DNA of 64,000 bases from Polytrichum commune (lineage: Eukaryota; Streptophyta; Polytrichopsida; Polytrichales; Polytrichaceae): assembly GCA_950295325.1 (NCBI GenBank), contig OX485804.1, positions 23,190,001 to 23,254,000 on the forward strand, given 5' to 3'. A model generated the notes under the pieces. That model searched no databases, was not told where the DNA came from, and was given only the letters and a program-made list of their open reading frames with translations. Position numbers and translations under genes: made by a program. Positions 10,217 through 21,982 of this stretch are shown piece after piece; position 1 is the stretch's first letter; every line of letters starts with the position of its first letter.

Positions 10217-11635
10217 CTTCCAAGCCAATGCTTTCTCAGGGTCCTGTGTGGCCTCAGAGGCGTTCGCACGTTGCTTTTCGGGCTTGTTCAATTTCACCCA
10301 TACCCTACGACAATACAGAATTTGTGTAGTCCATGTTGGTGTGAACTTGTTGAACGAGTTCGAATTGTTCAATGTATATGAAAGCCTGACGGTCATGCTG
10401 GGGTCCTCTGTCCACACAATTGTGCAGGGCCACACCTTCAACTTTTCCTTGAGCTTAGGATCCGTATCTCTATGAGCAATTATTTCCGTAGATGCGGCTA
10501 TAGTATGTTGCCCATTGATTATGGCGAATTGCATGTTCTTGATGTCATCCCTTCTCGCCATGTCTCACCTTTCTTAAACTTCGGCATCAAACACAGATTG
10601 TGTTGAGGCCATGCAGGTGGGGTTTGGATGAGGTAGTTATTCATGAGGTTCACCCCACTTGGATCCAGCGGCCGCGTAACCTGATAAGCTTTTGCGCCCT
10701 TCATTTGCTTGATGGGTACACGGAATATCGATTCTGCGCCGAATGGATAAATGTGCCCAAAAGTTGCAAAAACTTCTTCCTATCCAGAGCAGCTTCCTCA
10801 AGGCTGGGTTGTTGACCTTGCGATATAACTCGACCCTTCTCCGCTTGAATCAAGACCAGTGGGGTGTCCTCATGCATAACATCGTCTTGCTTCATTTTCT
10901 TTTGCTTTGGTTTCTTCTCGGGTGACAATGCCCTCTTTCCTTTCTTTTTCCTTCCACTCCCGGCATCCCCAGCATCCCTCTCCGTGTTCTGAGTATCTGG
11001 TGCAACGTGGGGCTCCACCTCGTGAGGCTTCTCTCTCTCCGTCTCCTTTGATGCAGTTCGCTCTTCAGTTTGTTTCCCCTTCTTTGCCTTCGATTTTTGT
11101 CCAATAGAGTTGCCACCTTCGTCGGCCTTGGACTTCAATATACCCTCGGCTTGCTTCTTCTTTTGCTGCCTTGATTCTTCACGTGTAGCTGCCTCTCTAC
11201 TGTTGATGTCTTCCAATGTCTCCAACACAAAGTTTATGGCTCTTTTGGTTATTCCAGATGACATCACCTTCTCTATCTCTTCCTTCTCCTTTGAAGGGAG
11301 TGAGGCTACGGACTCATAAAATGGCACCAAGAGAAATGTATGCTTCTTGCAATCTATAGATAAAATTCTCTCTTCCACCCCCTCCATAACCGAAACCTCT
11401 AGCCTATCCCTCGCTCCCACATGAGCGATGGTAATTGGATTTCCAGGGTTCGGAATCCAACTATTGTTTACCTTGTACGTGAATATAAGGTCGTACCCTG
11501 GAGATTGGTTTTTCTTGTTAATAGCCAGTGACCACTTCTGCAAATGGGAGTCCCTAATTACCCATTGAGGACCATTTGGCCCTGCTTGTCTGGATCCAAC
11601 TAGATCTGTCCATAAAACAACTTTGTCCATTCTTC
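10217..11635 (-). pseudogene. ParB-like domain exon with Lys/Glu-rich region, frameshifted
   Basis: The acceptor is TTTGCAG| at 11636 and the donor is TGGAAG|GTATGT after 10217. The first ~150 codons (WTDLVGSRQAG, NSWIPNPGNPITIAH) match no family I know. A long Lys/Glu/Arg-rich stretch follows (KKKGKRALSPEKKPKQKK), probably disordered and nuclear. The end resembles a ParB/sulfiredoxin-type fold: IFRVPIKQMKGAKAYQVTRP, then LDPSGVNLMNNYL, then FAIINGQHTIAAS in place of the xxDGQHR box. Two single-base disruptions break it: near 10738-10745 (the frame ends in TGA at 10701 while the conserved frame continues) and near 10545-10555 (between FKKGETWRE and DDIKNMQF). It is single-copy in this window and joins the methylase-like exon in phase 0. 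Confidence 0.5.
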
Positions 11636-11692
11636 CTGCAAAGTCCCCCAATAAGTTAGGAAACCACATAACTCCACAATCCATCCAGCCAG

Positions 11693-12097
11693 CACTTTCA
11701 CTCGATCGAGTGAAAGTGGGGCTTGGCCATCAAGCAAGCAAGCCAGCCATCTACTGGCCACTTTCACGCGATCGAGTGAAAGTGGCCAGTAGATGGCTGG
11801 CTGCAGCACTTTCACTCGATCGCGTGAAAGTGCTAGCTTCTCCTCTTTCTCTCTGGCTGGCTAGCCAAGCCCCACTTTCACTCGATCGAGTGAAAGTGTT
11901 GGCTTGTCTTGCGAGCCAGTAAGCCAACCAGCCAGCCATCCATCCAGCTAGCCAACACGAGCCACACTTTCACTCGATCGAGTGAAAGTTCCGGCTGGCT
12001 TGTCTTGGCTAGCTTGATGGATGGCTGACTGGTTGGCTTACTGGCTCGCAAGACAAGCCACACTTTCACTCGATCGAGTGAAAGTGTGGCTTGTCTT
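11693..12097. repeat. Cluster of six 26-bp palindromes in nested inverted repeats
   Basis: Six copies of the palindrome (CACTTTCACTCGA plus its reverse complement) lie at 11693-11718, 11759-11784, 11807-11832, 11873-11898, 11965-11990 and 12061-12086. Four are perfect or differ at one edge base; two have a CGCG variant near the centre. Linkers are built from AGCCAGCC/GGCTGGCT words and are mutually inverted. The 11759 copy is centred in a ~60-bp palindrome, the 12061 copy in a perfect 48-bp palindrome (12050-12097), and the linkers on either side of the 11965 copy are reverse complements over ~70 bp. All lie in the 467-bp intron 11636-12102. Open frames here encode only the repeat-derived peptide LSLDRVKV and are not genes. 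Confidence 0.95.
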
Positions 12098-12102
12098 GAA
12101 AC

Positions 12103-12320
12103 CATGTTGGTTGTCCGTACAGTTCCAGGTGTGAACACGGATATTTCCAGCCTCAATGTAAAGAAACACTTCGACCATAAGCAATGCATGTAAGATTATG
12201 AATGTTTGGTATATTGCTTGACATTTAATGCAAGCTATGAAATTACCTGATTTGTGTGAACAATCTGGTTGTGGATTTGCAACTCAGGCTCCAATTGCAC
12301 GAACTCCGCGTTGGTGTCTA
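12103..12320 (-). CDS. Putative upstream exons of the ParB-like locus
   Basis: Coding-like sequence on the minus strand ends at 12103 (CATG|GTTTCA). It contains VFLYIEAGNIRVHTWNCTD and joins the next exon at 11635 in phase 1, keeping the frame open across the palindrome cluster. A further candidate exon is 12320-12247 (acceptor CTAACAG|, donor CAAATCAG|GTAATT). The acceptor of the first exon is unclear, no start codon can be fixed, and the function is unknown. Confidence 0.3.
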
Positions 12321-12994
12321 CTGTTAGATAGTTATAATCAACAATTAGAGAGCATTGCTGGATAATTTACATGTGATTTGTGAGGTGTCTACATAAATGA
12401 AGATGGATGCAATTTCATATTCGGGGAAGGGTTTGGCCATTCTGAATATCTTGTGCCTCTGGATTTAGGGGCCTGGAGTGAAAAAAACGAACCGGATTGT
12501 TTATGGATCAGGTTGGAAAAACCTCAAAAAGTGAACAACGTGCTTATTCTGAAAATTCAATATGCCGAGATCCTTGAGAAGAAGTTTAGGATGCTGTGTG
12601 TGAAGATTGCAGGTGCATAACAAACAATGAATGTAGAACACAAAAGTTGAGTAGGTTCGAGGCTCCAGGCGCATTCAGTGATGAATAGACATCACTGAAT
12701 AGTTGAGCAATTGCGTTGAATGAATAGACATCACTGAATAGTTGATCAATGAATAGTTGAGCATTTCCATAGAAATTTGACTAATATATTTGAACAAACA
12801 AATAGAGAATGACAAACATCAAGCAAAATGCATACACACTGAAATGAATAAAAACAGCATGCTCTTTGTGAACATACTAGGTGGCTCCCAGGTGAGGAGG
12901 GCAGTTTAGGAAGATTGAGAATGTTGAGGGACCAGCGAAAAGGGAGATGATGCAGAAAGTTTGTGGAAAAGGGAAGATTCAGATTCTTGGGCAA
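12321..12994. other. Non-coding stretch upstream of the ParB-like locus
   Basis: No supported gene is present. A short direct repeat (GAATAGACATCACTGAATAG, twice) lies at about 12683-12741. This region could hold the promoter or first exons of the minus-strand locus, but nothing can be fixed. Confidence 0.4.
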
Positions 12995-13267
12995 TGTGCA
13001 TACTAGAGGCAGAGCTCAACCAGATCTTAGTAAAGCCAGTTGCATACTAGAGGAGGAGATCAACCACATTTGAGTGAAGCAAGGTGCATGCCAGAATTGA
13101 GTGAAGCAATGTGCATACTAGAGCAAGAGATAAACCAGATTTGAAGCTATCAATGTGCATACTAGAGCAAGAGATAAACCAAGTTTGAAGCTATCAATAT
13201 GCAGACTAGAGCAAGAGATAAACCAAGTTTGAAACTATCAATGTGCATACTAAAGCAAGAGATGAAG
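12995..13267. repeat. 44-bp minisatellite
   Basis: Units start at 13111, 13155, 13199 and 13243, each beginning GTGCATACTAGAGCAAGAGA or a one- or two-base variant. Degenerate forerunner units extend back to about 12995. Unit length is 44 bp, and the last unit is partial. Confidence 0.85.
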
Positions 13268-13805
13268 AAGCAAGGTGCATAGACAAAGCCAGTAGCAGAA
13301 TGTTGGGGAGCCAGGGGCGAGGAGGGAGGAGAAAGGAGGAGAAACAATCTGAAAGGCATGGACGGGGGAGGTCATTCTGGACACTGCTTGGGAACGGCCA
13401 CGTCCCTTCGCGATCTCCCGATGGTCAGGATTCCGCCGTCAAAGATGGACGGTCCAGATCCGAGACACCTTCCCATGATAACTCTGCACTTGTGAGTAGG
13501 TTAGGGTGGTGTAGTCTCACCCGTTCTCATTAAGGAGGGTGTGGGTTAATAGGTAGAGTACTTCCTACTAATTGTAGAGGGTACTGATTGCAGTGTATGT
13601 TGTTAGTTGGTGATTTATGATTCCATTACCATACCAAATGGTCTTTCATCCAAATTTCATAATTCCAAGACACTGGTTCTTCAATTTAGGCGATTTAAAA
13701 GAGATTGGACTATGTATTGAAACATTGATAACTACTCTACTCAAAAAAGTTACCACAATTGAAAGGACCTATATACGCAGCTCAAAAATCGACGAACATA
13801 CACTT

Positions 13806-14165
13806 TCGATAACCATATATATACGTTATATATATTACACATTTATAGTATATATAACTTGCCGTTATATAACTTGCAAGTTTTATAGACTTATAACGTA
13901 TATATACTATAATAATAACTGATATATATAAGACCTATATGTATAAGGCAAGTTATATATACTTATATATAATAATATATAAGTATGGTATATAATATAT
14001 AATAATATATATTATATACCATACTTATATATAATAATATATGTATGTAATATATATATATAATATATGTATGTATATATAATAATATACAATTATACTT
14101 AATATAATTCATAATATACTTATAATTATACTTAATATACTTAATATACTTAGAAATTTTATTAA
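13806..14165. repeat. AT-rich TATA-dinucleotide block with large palindrome
   Basis: About 360 bp is almost entirely A/T with TATATA and AATAATATAT runs. A long palindrome centred near 14002 has arms containing ATAAGTATGGTATATAATAT and its complement. This is a cruciform-prone low-complexity region. Open frames in it are compositional artefacts. Confidence 0.8.
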
Positions 14166-14171
14166 TTATAC

Positions 14172-14346
14172 TAAAATAAATTAAAAAATCCACATTAGGA
14201 CATTGAGAGTAGCACATTCAATTTAAATTGGGATACTTTGGATGACAATCATGCGTTTTAGTATGTAAGGGGAAGATATTATTAATATTTTGGAATGCAA
14301 AAGGAAGATATATATGCAGCTCATAAATTATACATATACACATACA

Positions 14347-14378
<32 letters not shown>

Positions 14379-14775
14379 CATGTATGTATATGTATATTTT
14401 TATGACTCAGAGTGGATTACGTGCTTAAAAGTTTTTAATGATACTAGTTTGCATAGTCAAATGCGATTGAATTACTCAATCTATCTATGTGCACTAGAAC
14501 TACACCGTTTATGATGTTAAATTAGTGTCAAGTGCACAATTTACGAAGGGCCTAAACTAGATGCCTAGGGGTCTCAAAGTGTCAAGTCTACTAATTGCCC
14601 AATGGCATATGATACAATTCATCAACATAAGTAACATCTTTAAGCAAAAAAATTAAATAAAAAATCCACATTATGACATTCAGAGTAGCACATTCCAATA
14701 CTCTAGATGACAATCTTGCGTTTTAGTGTGTTCAATTTAGATTATATTAAAAATTTAGAATGCAAAAGGAAGATA
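14172..14775. repeat. Degenerate direct duplication
   Basis: Segments 14172-14315 and 14649-14775 share blocks such as AAAAAATCCACATTA, GAGTAGCACATTC, GATGACAATC, TGCGTTTTAGT and GAATGCAAAAGGAAGATAT in the same order. The intervening sequence contains a TACA microsatellite. Confidence 0.7.
14331..14397. repeat. (CATA)n/(TATG)n microsatellite
   Basis: About nine uninterrupted CATA units, then a mirrored TATACATGTATGTATATG segment. Simple sequence repeat only. Confidence 0.9.
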
Positions 14776-14784
14776 TTCTCAAAA

Positions 14785-14873
14785 GGCATACTAATGGCAA
14801 GTGTCATACTAGGCATACTAATGGCAAGTGTCATACTAGGCATACTAATGGCAAGTGTCATACTAGGCATACA
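14785..14873. repeat. 27-bp tandem repeat, 3.3 copies
   Basis: Three perfect tandem units start at 14785, 14812 and 14839, each beginning GGCATACTAATGGCAAGTGT, followed by a partial fourth. The perfect identity suggests recent expansion. Confidence 0.95.
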
Positions 14874-17800
14874 GTCTAATGAACTTGTAGACCATTGTGT
14901 AACATAGGCATGCACCTCGTGACATTGTATGTGACACTACATTCCACACTAGATTGTGTAGTGGTCGGTTCTCTCTATTGATTGCTCTTCAGACGCTTAA
15001 TAAACATTTCTAGGATTTCATTTCAAATAGTGACATTACATAAACCAATTCAAAAATGGATGTTGCATAAAATTAGACATGATAGTTAGGTGCTTTGTTC
15101 AAGTACTGTAACTTTTGATGAAAGTTTACCGTTGCCACCTGGTCCAATTAATAATAATGATCCCACATAAGCTAGGCATACCCAAAACTAGGCCAAGGAT
15201 GCATCAGGGTTCGGGAGACTTTGGAGCTCAACCAGCTCAAATCCGCCCCTTCACAACTTCTACCGGTTTCTTCAGGATTTGACCGGTTGCAAACTTGTTG
15301 CCATTGATTTGGACCGGCGGTGAACCCATCTTTTTTTTCAAGTGCCGGTTAATTTCTTCTTCATTGTAATGACGACCAGCCAAGAACTTGGGTATTGATA
15401 AGTAAGCCATGCCTCCAATGTAGCAAAATTATGAATAGCAATAAAGAAGCAAAAGCTTCGCTTATTCGCCATTCACCAAATCGCTACAAGCCTACAATGC
15501 ACAAATAACCTAAACCCTAGAACCAGATGATATTGTGTAGATGAATCAAACCGGATGAAATTTGCCTATTTCACAATTCATCCGGGTAAGAATCCTCCTC
15601 CTGAAAATGGTTGCCGGTTGAAATCCGTTGTGTTTTCAAAAGCACCGGTTTACACTAAATGCCGGTTGGACCCGGAGATTGGGATGCATGCCATTCAAGC
15701 AAGTTGAAGGTGAATTTCAAACGATTCAAAAACCCTTGTAGAGTCTTAAATGCCCCCATATGATCAACGCAATTTCTAATGACAGATGGGTGCTCGAAGA
15801 TTGGTGCCATTGGAACATGTTTCGGTTCCTTCTCTTAAAAATAACACTTCTATTGAATAACTAAGTGCAGATCTACAAATAAACACCAATTTGAAAATCA
15901 CATATTATATGTACTAGGCAAGATTGGACCAAGTGCCCCAAACTTAAGTGTCACTTCCTATTTGGATTATACGAGGCTATATGTAGTGTAGACCGAGAAT
16001 CTCCCAGCTTAAGTTAACTTTGTTTTGGCAAGGAAAGTTCTCTAACCACACGTAGAAAATATTTATTGCAGGAAGAGTGCGCTCTTTTCCAAAGTGAGCA
16101 GTGCTATGAGTGAGACGAAGCCCATAATAACATCATCCGACAAGTCGTCACTTCTGAATCATTGCTTTTGAATCATTGAATAAGATCTTCCGTACTCCAA
16201 GCTGGATGATGTAGGCCCCAAGGTTAAATTAATTTGATAATCATGGTGGTAACTAGGTGGAGGATGATAGAACCACCTATAAAATGATTCTTCGGTAAAG
16301 CCCTGGTTAGTGGTCTGAAGACCATGTTTTCCAAATGAACTCCATGTCATATCCTTAAAGCAACTGATATTTAAGTGAAATTGAGCTAATTCCACTCCAT
16401 CTAAAATTGTAAGATGTTCAATTCCATCCAACATAAAAACCCTAAAATAGTATGTTGTTCGAAGGATACGATTTTGAGTTGATTTGGCATTGGAAGTAGC
16501 TTGCTTCTACAACCCCGAATTAGACTAAGCCAAGTCATTTTGCATATGTTGGATTAATGAAAGGAATGCTTAATATGCAAATAATTCTTTCCGTCCAATG
16601 TTCAAGTTTTGAAGTAAGCACACCTAGTTCAATTGCTCAACTTCAATAGACACCTATATTTGATAGGGTCTGTAGTCAAGTACGGATAAGTTGTTTGAAA
16701 AAGGGATTGAACTACATGCTTCATTTTTTCCAGAAGGTTCTAGGCCCTTTAATCAACATGCGGGGGTGGGGACAGTAATTCGATCATTTCAGAAGGAAAA
16801 AATATCTTCACTTTTGCATTGTATTAGATACATGTACAAGCTTCAAATATAATGAGGAAAACAATGATGGGCATGATATGGATTTGCTAATAATCTTGCA
16901 CTAATTGCGTATTGTAAGTACGACAGTATGTAGGGAGTAGAAGATAGTTAACATTTAGAGAGGCATGACAGTTATAGGTGTAACATTTATATCGTGACCG
17001 GTGGCCTGTAGTGGGTTCTGAATATATATCTATATTTCCCCTAATTTTAAGTTACGGAGCCCATTATAACCAACATATATCTTCACCATGACCGACAACA
17101 ACTATTTCGACCCTAAACCCTCCACTCCATAAGGTCCTCACGTCTATAATATACAAATATCGACTTCTCACGTTTACAATATCAATCTATCGACTTCTAG
17201 GGTTTGCCATGCGCGTTCATGCATCGGTCTACTTATCGGTGATGGGTGCGTTAATATCGGTTATGGGTGTCTATTGCCTCAAGCCTGCACGACGGTGTAA
17301 GGATGTTGAGTGTTCGTAGTACTACGCATAAGTTTCATGAAGCTCTTAATTGCAAGGTGTTACACTGTTGGTTATAACATAACAGTTGGTATGTATTTAA
17401 TTTGTGGTATTGATTATAACATATTATGGTGAAAGTGGGTGTCGCAAGGGTTAGCCCTCCATCCCATATTAATATTGTGCACTTTCATAAGGCTACTAGT
17501 AGGCAAATTGAATCCGCTGGCAAGTCTTTCAGACCGTCTAGTTGTGCATGATCGTCGTCCTATTAATGGTTAGTGGTCTATAGACTGTGGTGCATATATG
17601 TCCCAACCCACTCTAGGTACACTAAATATGATATTTAGTGTTAGATACACAAAATACGAACGCATACACTAAATATTAGTAACCCTAGATGAAAGTAAGT
17701 AACATTAATTGTGAACTATATGAATTAATCCACATATTGCACACTATAAAATTAATGTTAAACGTGTTAACTGTTTACAAAATGGTACTCCCTTCTTTGT

Positions 17801-18610
17801 AAATTTGACTCTATAAATGTTAACGAATGAAATACAACCATAATATTCCATCCTATGGTGACATACAATCTAGTTTTGGTACCATTAGAAGGTACATGGC
17901 TACACGTTCATGTGATGTGTCCAAGTATGTGGGTTTGTTCTTGGTGCAGATTGAGAAATATTTGGAAGTTGTGGAATCAATGCAAATGAATCTCACCAAA
18001 GGACCATTGATTCATACTTCACCCGTGATTTGTAAACTTGTGTTTCAATATAATTATAGTTTTGATTGGGGATTGTAATTTTATGAACGGTATTCACCCA
18101 CAAGGACTCTTAACAATTGCGTCTATTTACAAATGTGGAATTTTGTATATTGCTCAAAAAAGTAATTTTATAACTGTGTTATGTCAATGTTATGTTATGT
18201 TAACATGTCATGTTATGTCAATATGACATTCAGATAAATTGGAGCACACCCTGTGGCCCTATTACTTATATCTCGCGCAACCAAGTGTGTCAAGTCAAGA
18301 AAGTTGCATCAAAATGTTGTACACACATACTTACTAGGCTAAGCAGGCTAACAAGGAATGATCATAATATAGTTGCATTTGACACTCTTCAAACTTTGTC
18401 CATTTTTATTGAGAGCTATCAGTTTTTAACATCATCATGGTATCTACTAGGGTCATGCATAACATTCATTTGCAGATTTTGTCACTTGAAACCCTTTATT
18501 GAGTTGGATGAAGCGTGGCATTCAACAATTTGAATGCACTTTCTAAATTTGTAATTGCAAGACTTCATCCATATATTAATATGCTTTGACAAGTTTACTC
18601 CACAAGTTTA
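14874..18610. other. Gene-poor spacer DNA
   Basis: No supported gene is present. Six CCGGTT motifs, mostly in ACCGGTT or GCCGGTT form, cluster between 15263 and 15667. A palindrome (ACACTAAATAT/ATATTTAGTGT type) at about 17622-17650 belongs to a short dispersed family also seen near 44188 and 63900. The open frames are short and featureless. Confidence 0.5.
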
Positions 18611-18618
18611 CTAGTAGG

Positions 18619-18636
18619 GTTTAGGGTACCCTAAAC
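18619..18636. repeat. Head-to-head telomere-type palindrome
   Basis: The 18-bp sequence GTTTAGGGTACCCTAAAC is a perfect palindrome formed by TTTAGGG and CCCTAAA units meeting at GTAC. It is the first of three telomere-like sites between 18.6 and 20.7 kb. Confidence 0.8.
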
Positions 18637-19039
18637 TTGAATAAGCATTGTTTGCTACCCCAAACAATACATTGTGCTCTATTAAACACTCCAAACAGTG
18701 GGTGCTCATGTGGATCATTAGCCCTAAGCCGATGTGGCATCACAATTTAACTTCTAATGAATGACATCGCTGGGTAAACGCCATTCATCGCTCAATATCA
18801 CGACACTTGATGAGTAACATAATTCCCTACATGCATAATACTAGCTTAAGGGTTGCCCCACACTTTTACGGTGACCATACAAAGAAGACTTAAATCACAA
18901 AGATTGCATACAAACAAACTTCTCATCCATCAACATAAGGAACACTTGGCTCACATGATAGGATTGTGGCCACAGACCTGATCATGATATCAATCAAAGT
19001 ATTCAAAGCCAGTATGGAGTTCACTAAAGTACCTTAACC

Positions 19040-19120
19040 AAAAAACCCTAAACCCTAAACCCAAACACAGACCCAAACCCAGACCCTAAACCCTAAACCC
19101 TACAAACGAAACCCAAACCC
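19040..19120. repeat. Interstitial CCCTAAA-type telomeric repeats
   Basis: Two short runs of perfect CCCTAAACCCTAAA are separated and followed by degenerate ACCCAAA/CAGACCC units. It is a short degenerate interstitial telomere-like array with the C-rich strand on plus. Confidence 0.75.
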
Positions 19121-20709
19121 ATACACAATGGATGTATAGTAGAACCCATGAATTACTCCATAAACAATATGTGGAGACATAGCATGAATTGCATAGCACA
19201 CATGAAGAGCCATGATGACAGTGTTCTGTGCAATGTACGGCCAGTACATCGGTTTAGTAACGAGCCGGCTGATAGTTTTGCGGTAATTTCCAATTGATTA
19301 TGGACTGATTCGGGATGGGGTACCGTGACATGTGTATCATGTTGAGGTCGGAAACCTACCGATTCCAGCTGGTGAGTTGAGGGGACAACGACCAGTTGAG
19401 GGATTTACTTCATAGTCCAGGAATGTTACGAAGTCCACTTAGCCATTAGAGGCAAGTAGCCGAAGGGACTAGGGATAGGGCGGAAATGTTTCTAGTGTTC
19501 ATAGTCTTTAGTATAGTCAATATGACACCTTTGGGGAGCGCAGAAAGCCACCCTAAACCAGCTAAAATTCCTATTATGACAGGTGATCTAGAATCTTCTA
19601 ATCTGATAGTAGGGAATACAAACATGTAAGCAATATGTCATTGAGCTTAAAAACATATACAACTTGGTCAAACAATATAGATGGAATTTATAATATACAT
19701 GTGACAATATATTCAAATAATTTGAAATATACATGTGACAATATAGATTGAAGAGTTATAGGATCTATGGTGTTGCCTACCTAAGTTGTGAACTGTCATC
19801 TTATATTTTAAATTCCTTAATAGCGTTTGAAAACTAAAAAATTTATTAACACCAAAATGTAAAGAGTTGTCCGATTAAGAGTTACACAACAATGTATAAT
19901 GACGTAACGCATCACTAGTAAGATTCACCGTAGGTGGTTGGTGTGAACATTATCATGATCCACATCTCTTCAATGCACATGAACATTGAGATGAAAGCCG
20001 TGTGCACGATTTCTCAATTTTGGGTCAGTAATCCCTTCCCATTCCATCCGAATATAACTTAGTCTCGAATGACATCTAGTAATCATCATAATTCAGGGGT
20101 TAGCTCCTAGTTCATATTTAATTCAGACAATTTTGGCTTGAGAATGTTTCGATCCAATGGCATGATTATTATAGTATATGGCTTAGCCCTCCATCCCATA
20201 ATGTGTCAGCTCTTGGACCTAACATAATATGAAACTATACATTGTGACCAAATTGAATGGTGGATCCGAAGCATTAATTTACCATTGTGAGCGGAACCCC
20301 TTGGAATGCCACACTGAAATTTCACATCAATACATTAATTGTCTTTCCTTATGAACACATTAATTTTAAATTATGTTGGAGATTGGGCTTGGTCCAATAA
20401 TTAGATTTAGGCAGCTGTAGCCAGGGACCATTATATTAATTGGTAAAACAAACTAACAAATCACCTCATGTTTAGCACATTGTAAGCCTTTTGTGAGAAA
20501 ATCCTGGCGTGCAAGGAATTTTCAGACATAGCACTTAATATGAATAACTTGGAAGTTGAGGAACCTAGTAGGAAATTTGTAAATCCATATACAAATTGAA
20601 TGTATTTGGGATCGTTTTTGTAATCGTAGCCTGAGTTGGGGTTTTTTTTTGGTTTCCCATTCATTGTAATTTGCTCAAAATGCAAACCAAAGTGGCACTT
20701 AGAGTGTAA

Positions 20710-20733
20710 TTAGGGTTTAGGGTTTAGGGTTTA
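20710..20733. repeat. Interstitial TTTAGGG run, opposite orientation
   Basis: Three near-perfect TTTAGGG units with the G-rich strand on plus, opposite to the array at 19040-19120. Single TTTAGGG units recur near 20843 and 20855. Confidence 0.75.
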
Positions 20734-21982
20734 CGGTGAGGAGTAGGGTTGATGGGCCTCCGGAGGCTACTCAATCTTAACTAATATTTAACTCACACAT
20801 CAACTTTTCGCCTATTGGTTACACTATTGGAGTCAATTTGTTTAGGGTACAAGGGTTTAGGGTCAATTTGAGACGGCATCCTCTAATGTTAGTTGGCGGC
20901 ACAAATTTCGAATGTTAGTTGGAGGCACAATTTCCGAATGTTTGTTTGTCAGCGCAAAATTGAAATTGTTGTTGATTCAGAAATGTTTTCTGTTTACGAA
21001 ATACCCCAGAGATGTTGTTGATCACAAATGTTGTTGGTTTCACATTTGCAAACTTTAAGGTGACTAACCCAAACATCATGATCAAGGTTGCAAATACCAA
21101 GTATTACTCACCCGCCAAGTTAAAGCGATCATTATACCACCGATAAGAAGCCAAATGAAAAGACGTCCAAGTGAGGACTCCGAGGCTAACCAATGAGGTT
21201 CATTTCCCTAGGTTACTAAGGCAGATGGTCCACAATCCACTCAAATTTCAGTCTCAGATTGTCAATAAAGCACCTTTAACTCCGACCATATTAAATACAA
21301 CCCAAAACCCTCAATAGCACAGCGATCATCACAATTTTGTGACTTACCATTGAAAACGTCTGTCATTCTGAAATGGAACTCAAATTAGGATGTTTATTCT
21401 ATAGCAGATTAGTTGATAGCACACCACTTTCACAAATTATTCACATTCAACTAATTGAATGTAATTACGTATAAATAACCTTAACTAATCTCAATAAATA
21501 AGAAAGTATGCTTCACATATTGCATGTAAAACAATTAACACTAGCAAATTGATGTTTATCTATAAATCAGACCATCACAACCGGGTCATCTGTAACCCGC
21601 GTTTGGCAGTCATGGATTACGATTTAGCAACGAGAACCACAAAAAATCAAAATTGAAAGTAATACCCCTGTGGAAAATAGTGGTTGTTCGCACCTATATC
21701 CCCATTTTTTTAACACACTGAGTGAACCCAGAGATGTTATTGTGTTGTGACATGGCCCGAGCTCGTTGAATTGGGTGAACCCAAAATTATGGGCCAAACC
21801 TTGGCGTAGGGGCCAATTGAATGTCATATTTCACATCAAAACAAAATCCTTACATCTAGTATCGTTTATAGCGAACTAGATCCATTGGATTATGTGGAAA
21901 TTTATACTACTCTTTCCCAAATTAGTTCTTGAACATTTGGGTCACTGAATTGGCCTAGCGTCTTGACCCTAAAGCCTTTAAC

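Larger units (their letters stand above)
18640..21982. other. Gene-poor spacer DNA around telomere-like motifs
   Basis: Apart from the telomere-like runs, no gene, RNA or clear transposon is recognised. The open frames (60-75 codons) show no motif. Confidence 0.5.

Noticed and set aside
11623-11939. Open frames encoding repeated LSLDRVKV peptides
   Set aside because: They are translations of the palindromic DNA repeat, readable on both strands, and lie in an intron.
12995-13267. Possible CRISPR-like array of 44-bp units
   Set aside because: The units are contiguous without unique spacers and degenerate; it is an ordinary minisatellite in plant DNA.
13963-14217. Tyr/Ile-rich 84-codon frame
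   Set aside because: It arises from the AT dinucleotide block and is not coding.
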